Notes under the pieces: model-generated
Told to the model about the DNA's origin: nothing
The model's input: the letters and a program-made list of their open reading frames with translations, nothing else
Databases searched by the model: none
In this document: positions 60,388-64,000 of the stretch, in pieces
How the letters are laid out: the number at the start of each line of letters is the position of its first letter
Numbering within the stretch: position 1 is the stretch's first letter
Assembly: GCF_030409835.1 (NCBI RefSeq)
Contig: NZ_JAUFQO010000002.1
Span: 248,001-312,000, forward strand
Direction: 5' to 3'
Source of the DNA: Lutimonas halocynthiae
GTDB lineage: Bacteria; Bacteroidota; Bacteroidia; Flavobacteriales; Flavobacteriaceae
Length of the DNA stretch: 64,000 bases
Made by a program: the position numbers and the translations under genes

Positions 60388-61188
60388 ATGAAAATCAAGA
60401 ATTTAAGTAAATCATTTTTTTTGGGAATTTTATTATCGGTTTTGATTTCTGGAAACTTGATCGCCCAGGAAAGCTCATCTGACGCTTCTAAAAATACCAA
60501 ATGGGCTTTTTTGGTTGAACCCTATTTAATGTTTCCACAGATGAATGGAAGTGTAGGACTGGGAATTGTACCTGATGTATCTGTTGATGCGAGTGCAAAC
60601 GATATTTTCAGCAATTTGAAAATGGGTTTTATGCTAAACCTCGAAGCTACCAATGGCAAATGGACCATTGGATCTGATGTGTTGTATATGAGTCTTGCCC
60701 AAAATGTAGCGTCCAAACATGATATAATAAATGGCGAGGTAACTGCTAAACAACTGGGTTGGGAAGTGTCAGGAATGTATAAAGTAACCCCATGGCTTGA
60801 TCTGGGATTAGGAGGATTGGTTAATTCAGTCAAGGCAGGATTCGATATTAATAGGGAGGAAATAATTGGTGAAGATCCTCAAATTATAAATCAACAAAGG
60901 TCAGGAACAGAAACCTGGCTTGATCCAATGATTATCGCCAGGATAAAAAGCCAGGCAGGGAAAAAATTTATTTATCAGTTTCGAGGAGAAATTGGAGGAT
61001 TTGGAATTGGATCCGACCTAGCATGGCAAATACAGGCTTATGCAGGTTACCGATTTTCTAAGCTATTTGAAATGACCGGTGGATATAGAATTATTAGTCT
61101 GGATTATGAAAATGGTGAAGGATTAGACAGATTTATGTATGATGTGGATACTTCTGGACCGGTAATTAGATTTGGTTTTAATTTTTAA
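60388..61188 (+). CDS. Outer-membrane beta-barrel protein
   Basis: 266 residues with a signal peptide ending LIAQE and an eight-strand-like barrel pattern (WAFLVEPYLMFPQMNGSVGL, WTIGSDVLYMSLAQNV, FEMTGGYRIISLDYENGEG), finishing in GPVIRFGFNF with terminal Phe. It is close to the general OmpW/outer-membrane-barrel class; a specific family is not evident. It starts 13 bases after the exported rhodanese and is probably co-transcribed. Confidence 0.78.
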   Translation: MKIKNLSKSFFLGILLSVLISGNLIAQESSSDASKNTKWAFLVEPYLMFPQMNGSVGLGIVPDVSVDASANDIFSNLKMGFMLNLEATNGKWTIGSDVLYMSLAQNVASKHDIINGEVTAKQLGWEVSGMYKVTPWLDLGLGGLVNSVKAGFDINREEIIGEDPQIINQQRSGTETWLDPMIIARIKSQAGKKFIYQFRGEIGGFGIGSDLAWQIQAYAGYRFSKLFEMTGGYRIISLDYENGEGLDRFMYDVDTSGPVIRFGFNF

Positions 61189-61270
61189 AACATAAAATTT
61201 AAAAAACAATGAGATAATTTTAAAAACTTGATTTAAAGACTTTTACAGCAAATTTCCTTTTTAGAATATT

Positions 61271-61705
61271 ATGTGGTCAAATCTTTTTATTGGTTGTATT
61301 CTCATTGTTTTTAGCGTTATCGTTCATGCCTGTGCAACCCGTTTTGTGATGTTTTTGGTAAGAAAAAAAAGAGCTAATCCTGAGGTTTATAATTCTAAGG
61401 AGTTCTGGACTTCGATAGTTGTACTAATAATGTTTATGGCATCTTTTATTGAGGCTCTTGCATGGGCATTTATTTACTTTTACCTAGAGACTATAAACAG
61501 TTTAGAAGAATCTTTATATTTCTCAATAGTTACTTTCACAACTTTAGGATACGGTGATGTAGTTTTATCAAATTCATTTAGGCTTTTGGCCTCTTTGGAA
61601 GCTGCAAACGGAATTATAATTTTTGGATGGTCAACAGCTATCATTATAACAGTGGTACAAAATTATTTTTTGAACCCCGATATTGATAAGGATATAAAAC
61701 AATAG
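61271..61705 (+). CDS. Potassium channel-like ion channel protein
   Basis: 144 residues with three membrane segments (about 3-29, 48-72, 108-130). The pore loop has the potassium selectivity filter T-L-G-Y-G-D (residues 91-96) preceded by SLYFSIVTFT. There is no RCK or cyclic-nucleotide domain. It would form a tetrameric K+-selective inner-membrane pore. Its role near sulfur genes is unclear; membrane-potential or pH balance are possible. Confidence 0.85.
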   Translation: MWSNLFIGCILIVFSVIVHACATRFVMFLVRKKRANPEVYNSKEFWTSIVVLIMFMASFIEALAWAFIYFYLETINSLEESLYFSIVTFTTLGYGDVVLSNSFRLLASLEAANGIIIFGWSTAIIITVVQNYFLNPDIDKDIKQ

Positions 61706-61905
61706 AAATGAATTGGGTGGATGAAAAAAGATACTTTACTGCTATTTAGGAATTTGTTCCAATATGAATAGTTTTTCTGTTTCGCGACATACATCTAATA
61801 TTATCATAAAATATACCTAATAGTCAATATTTACAATGGATTAACTCTTCGTAAACTTAGTATTTCAAATTAAAATAAAACGATTGCTACAACTAGATAA
61901 ACGTT

Positions 61906-62409
61906 ATGAAACTACCAAAAGAAAAACAGACTAGCCTGGGCTTATATGTTACTTCAACAGAAGCCTATGAAATTTGGAAAGACTCACCTAAGAAAGTAAA
62001 GGTTCTGGATGTGAGAACCCTCGATGAATATATCAATATAGGCCATGCGAAAATGGCTTGGAATATACCTGGGTTTTTACAGACCTATAATTGGGATGCT
62101 GAGAAAAATTGTTTTTCATTCAAAATGAATGATGATTTTATAAAACATGTGCAAGAAGTATGTAAACCAGAGGACATTATTTTGGTTACCTGCAGGTCAG
62201 GGGGGCGCAGTGCCTTTGTGGTTAATTTACTGGATAAACTGGGTTATAAATTCGCATACAATATTACGGATGGTTTTGAAGGAGACACGGTAACCGATCC
62301 GGAAAGTTTGTATCAGGGTCAAAGGTTAAAAAATGGCTGGAAGAATTCTGGGCTACCATGGACCTTTAAGGTGGACCCAAAACTGATGAGAGTTCCAACC
62401 CATAGATAA
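61906..62409 (+). CDS. Cytosolic rhodanese, paralog of the exported one
   Basis: 167 residues without a signal peptide. It has VLDVRTLDEYINIGHAKMAW (33-52), active-site loop C96-R-S-G-G-R-S and the tail NGWKNSGLPWTFKVDPKLMR. It aligns with the protein at 59778 from residue 5 to the end (about half the visible positions identical by eye), so the pair arose by duplication and was split between periplasm and cytosol. Likely role is sulfane-sulfur transfer in the cytosol, perhaps linked to sulfite handling. Confidence 0.88.
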   Translation: MKLPKEKQTSLGLYVTSTEAYEIWKDSPKKVKVLDVRTLDEYINIGHAKMAWNIPGFLQTYNWDAEKNCFSFKMNDDFIKHVQEVCKPEDIILVTCRSGGRSAFVVNLLDKLGYKFAYNITDGFEGDTVTDPESLYQGQRLKNGWKNSGLPWTFKVDPKLMRVPTHR

Positions 62410-62469
62410 GAGAAGATTCAAATAAACTAAATAAGTGGGAATATATTTAATCAGGAAGGGTAATATATC

Positions 62470-63333
62470 ATGGGAATAGAAGAAATTTATAAAATAGTGG
62501 TGATGATTTTCACCGTTTCGAATCTTGCTGCCATGGGGCTCGAGATTAACAAAAATGAAGCTATCAAGGCGATTAAAAACCCAAGATTTGTTATACTAAT
62601 TATCGTATGGGGTTGGATCGTTGGCCCTGCTATTGCATGGGGAATAACTAGGATTATTCCTTTATCAGATGCTCATGCGGCTGGATTGTTATTGATTAGT
62701 TTGGCGCCTACAGCACCGTTTTTCCCATTAATGGTAACAAAAGCGCGTGGAGATATGTCATCTGCAGGAGCTTTTATACTGGTTGCTACTATTGGAACCG
62801 TTGTGTTTTTACCTTTAATGGTTCCTTTCTTGATAAAAGGTTTAGTGGTAAGTGTTTGGGGACTAGCTAAACCACTTCTTTTGATGGTGCTTTTACCCTT
62901 AGTTGTTGGTTTTTCGATTAAAGTATATAAAGAACCAATTGCGTTAAAAATTGGCCCTGTAATCAAGAAAACAGGCACCTTATTTTTGCTGATTACTGCA
63001 GTGATGACATTTTGGTTGTATTGGGAAGAAATGCTTAGTGCCATAGGTAGTTTTGCTGTTGGTGCACAGGTCCTGTTCTTCGCCTTGATCACGTTTCTGT
63101 CTTATAAAATTCCATTTGGCCTTAAAAAGACACAAAGAAGTGGAATGGCTTTGGGTATGTGTACGCGTAATATAGCTGCCGTATTTGTGGCCTATTTCAG
63201 TATTACAAACCCTGATCCCGGGGTTTTTGTAATGATCATTTTAGTGGTGCCGTTGGCACTTATTGTGGCGCTTATTGCCGCGAAAATATTTGCCAGGGAT
63301 GTTGAAACGGATAAGACATTAAAACATGTCTAA
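62470..63333 (+). CDS. BASS-family (bile acid:Na+ symporter-like) permease
   Basis: 287 residues with 8-9 membrane segments, typical of the BASS/SLC10 family: NLAAMGLEINKNEAIKAIKN, AGLLLISLAPTAPFFPLM, SGMALGMCTRNIAAVFVAYF with the Thr-Arg-Asn-x-Ala motif of the Na+ site. Substrates of the family are organic anions, including sulfonated bile acids and pantoate or pyruvate. Import or export of an organosulfur anion is an inference from the neighbours. It lies 60 bases after the cytosolic rhodanese. Confidence 0.82.
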   Translation: MGIEEIYKIVVMIFTVSNLAAMGLEINKNEAIKAIKNPRFVILIIVWGWIVGPAIAWGITRIIPLSDAHAAGLLLISLAPTAPFFPLMVTKARGDMSSAGAFILVATIGTVVFLPLMVPFLIKGLVVSVWGLAKPLLLMVLLPLVVGFSIKVYKEPIALKIGPVIKKTGTLFLLITAVMTFWLYWEEMLSAIGSFAVGAQVLFFALITFLSYKIPFGLKKTQRSGMALGMCTRNIAAVFVAYFSITNPDPGVFVMIILVVPLALIVALIAAKIFARDVETDKTLKHV

Positions 63334-63363
63334 AACATAAAAAAGACGCTAAACAGCATACAG

Positions 63364-64000
63364 ATGAAAAATCAAATTTTCAATAATTCAATATATGACA
63401 CCACAATAAGGTTACTTATTATGCTATTGATCATTGTTTGGTGCCTTTTGATCTTATATCCATTTACAAGTGTTTTATTGTGGAGCCTTATATTTGCCAT
63501 GGCTTTGTATCCGCTTCATACCAAAATAGCTAAAAAGCTTGGCGGAAAACCGAAACTTGCTTCAGCACTAATCGTTATTTTGGCACTGGCCATTATCTTT
63601 ATTCCGTCCTGGTTTTTGATCGACAAGTTGGTTTCGGAAGTCCAATCAGCTAAAATCGAATTAACGACAAATGGTTTTACCCTTCCTGCTCCCAAGGAGA
63701 ATGTAAGGGAATGGCCTGTGGTGGGTGAACAAGTGTATGAGTTCTGGAAAGGTGCTTCTGAAAATCTTGGACAAACCGCGGATAAGTATCATGACCAATT
63801 AGCAGATAAAGGGAAAAAATTAGCAAAAGGGGTTTTGGGTGCGCTAAGTGCCCTAATTCAAATATTAATATCCTTTATTATTGCAGCTGTCCTATTGGTT
63901 TTTGGGGAAGCCGGTGAGGGCATTCGAAAATTTTTTAGAAAATTGGCTGGGTCAAGAGGAGATGAATTTGCTGATATAACCATGATGACAGTAAGCAGCG
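63364..64000 (+). CDS. AI-2E family permease (5' part, runs off the window)
   Basis: 212 codons are visible from ATG 63364. The opening (LLIMLLIIVWCLLILYPFTS, LWSLIFAMALYPLHTKIAKK) and the pattern of LGGKPKLASALIVILALAII, a long periplasmic segment (about 85-150) and a returning hydrophobic stretch match the AI-2E/PerM/YdiK permease family. Members export varied solutes, including Na+ or autoinducer-2. It starts 30 bases after the BASS permease, so it is probably in the same transcript. Confidence 0.83.
   Translation, partial: MKNQIFNNSIYDTTIRLLIMLLIIVWCLLILYPFTSVLLWSLIFAMALYPLHTKIAKKLGGKPKLASALIVILALAIIFIPSWFLIDKLVSEVQSAKIELTTNGFTLPAPKENVREWPVVGEQVYEFWKGASENLGQTADKYHDQLADKGKKLAKGVLGALSALIQILISFIIAAVLLVFGEAGEGIRKFFRKLAGSRGDEFADITMMTVSS

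Noticed and set aside
61271-61705. Mechanosensitive or CorA-type channel
   Set aside because: The TLGYGD filter and flanking helices are specific to K+ channels.

Overview
The window looks like a chromosome segment of a low-GC gliding marine-type Bacteroidetes bacterium, most likely Flavobacteriia. Grounds: gliding genes gldD and gldE, a large type IX secretion (T9SS) cargo protein, paired type II and type III glutamine synthetases, promoter boxes of the TAnnTTTG type instead of the usual -10 box, weak Shine-Dalgarno signals, and a BfmA/BtgA-type mobilization protein.

Region 1 (1-32,250) is ordinary core genome: a BlaI-type repressor (cut by the window edge), a Na/Ca exchanger, divergent glutamine synthetases, a rhodanese, a GSCFA protein, alaS, an M23 peptidase-MerR-lemA-TPM run, a PaaE-type reductase, a LysE exporter, dut with a flippase, rpmA and rplU, a DMT permease, four consecutive small lipoproteins, ctaA, the mutY-ssb-gldE-gldD cluster, HU, a 30-residue basic protein that may be a ribosomal protein, rng, the T9SS cargo protein, recX and a YqeY-like gene.

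Region 2 (32,263-54,134) is an integrative element of about 21.5 kb inserted at the 3' end of a tRNA-Arg(TCG) gene. The crossover repeat is 24 bp, at 32,650-32,673 and 54,111-54,134, and the original terminator of the tRNA now lies beyond the right end. The element carries an IntDOT-like tyrosine integrase, a BfmA/BtgA protein but no visible relaxase, an intergenic region rich in inverted repeats (possible oriT), a RadC-like gene, and two heavy-metal export blocks. Block A (about 37.0-45.5 kb) is Cus-like: HYC_CC_PP protein, CusA, TolC, an unknown lipoprotein, a CusB with added metal-binding domains and an HMA lipoprotein. Block B (45.8-53.7 kb) is Czc-like: DUF6660 protein, a CzcA fused to TolC, CzcB, a Fur-family regulator, a membrane methyltransferase-like protein and a CDF-type transporter. 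Just left of the tRNA is a degenerate tRNA-Arg 5' half split by two 20-bp palindromes, followed by a GIY-YIG gene whose stop codon lies inside the intact tRNA.

Region 3 (54,135-64,000) is accessory-looking chromosome. A PAS-LuxR regulator faces a run of rightward genes: unknown cytosolic protein, outer-membrane proteins, a frameshifted small membrane gene, a DszB-family sulfinate desulfinase homolog that keeps the Cys-His-Arg active site, an exported and a cytosolic copy of one rhodanese, a K+ channel, a BASS-family symporter and an AI-2E family permease cut by the window edge. I read it as a candidate organosulfur (sulfinate) utilization or sulfur-handling locus; this is inference and the best candidate for something undescribed in the window.
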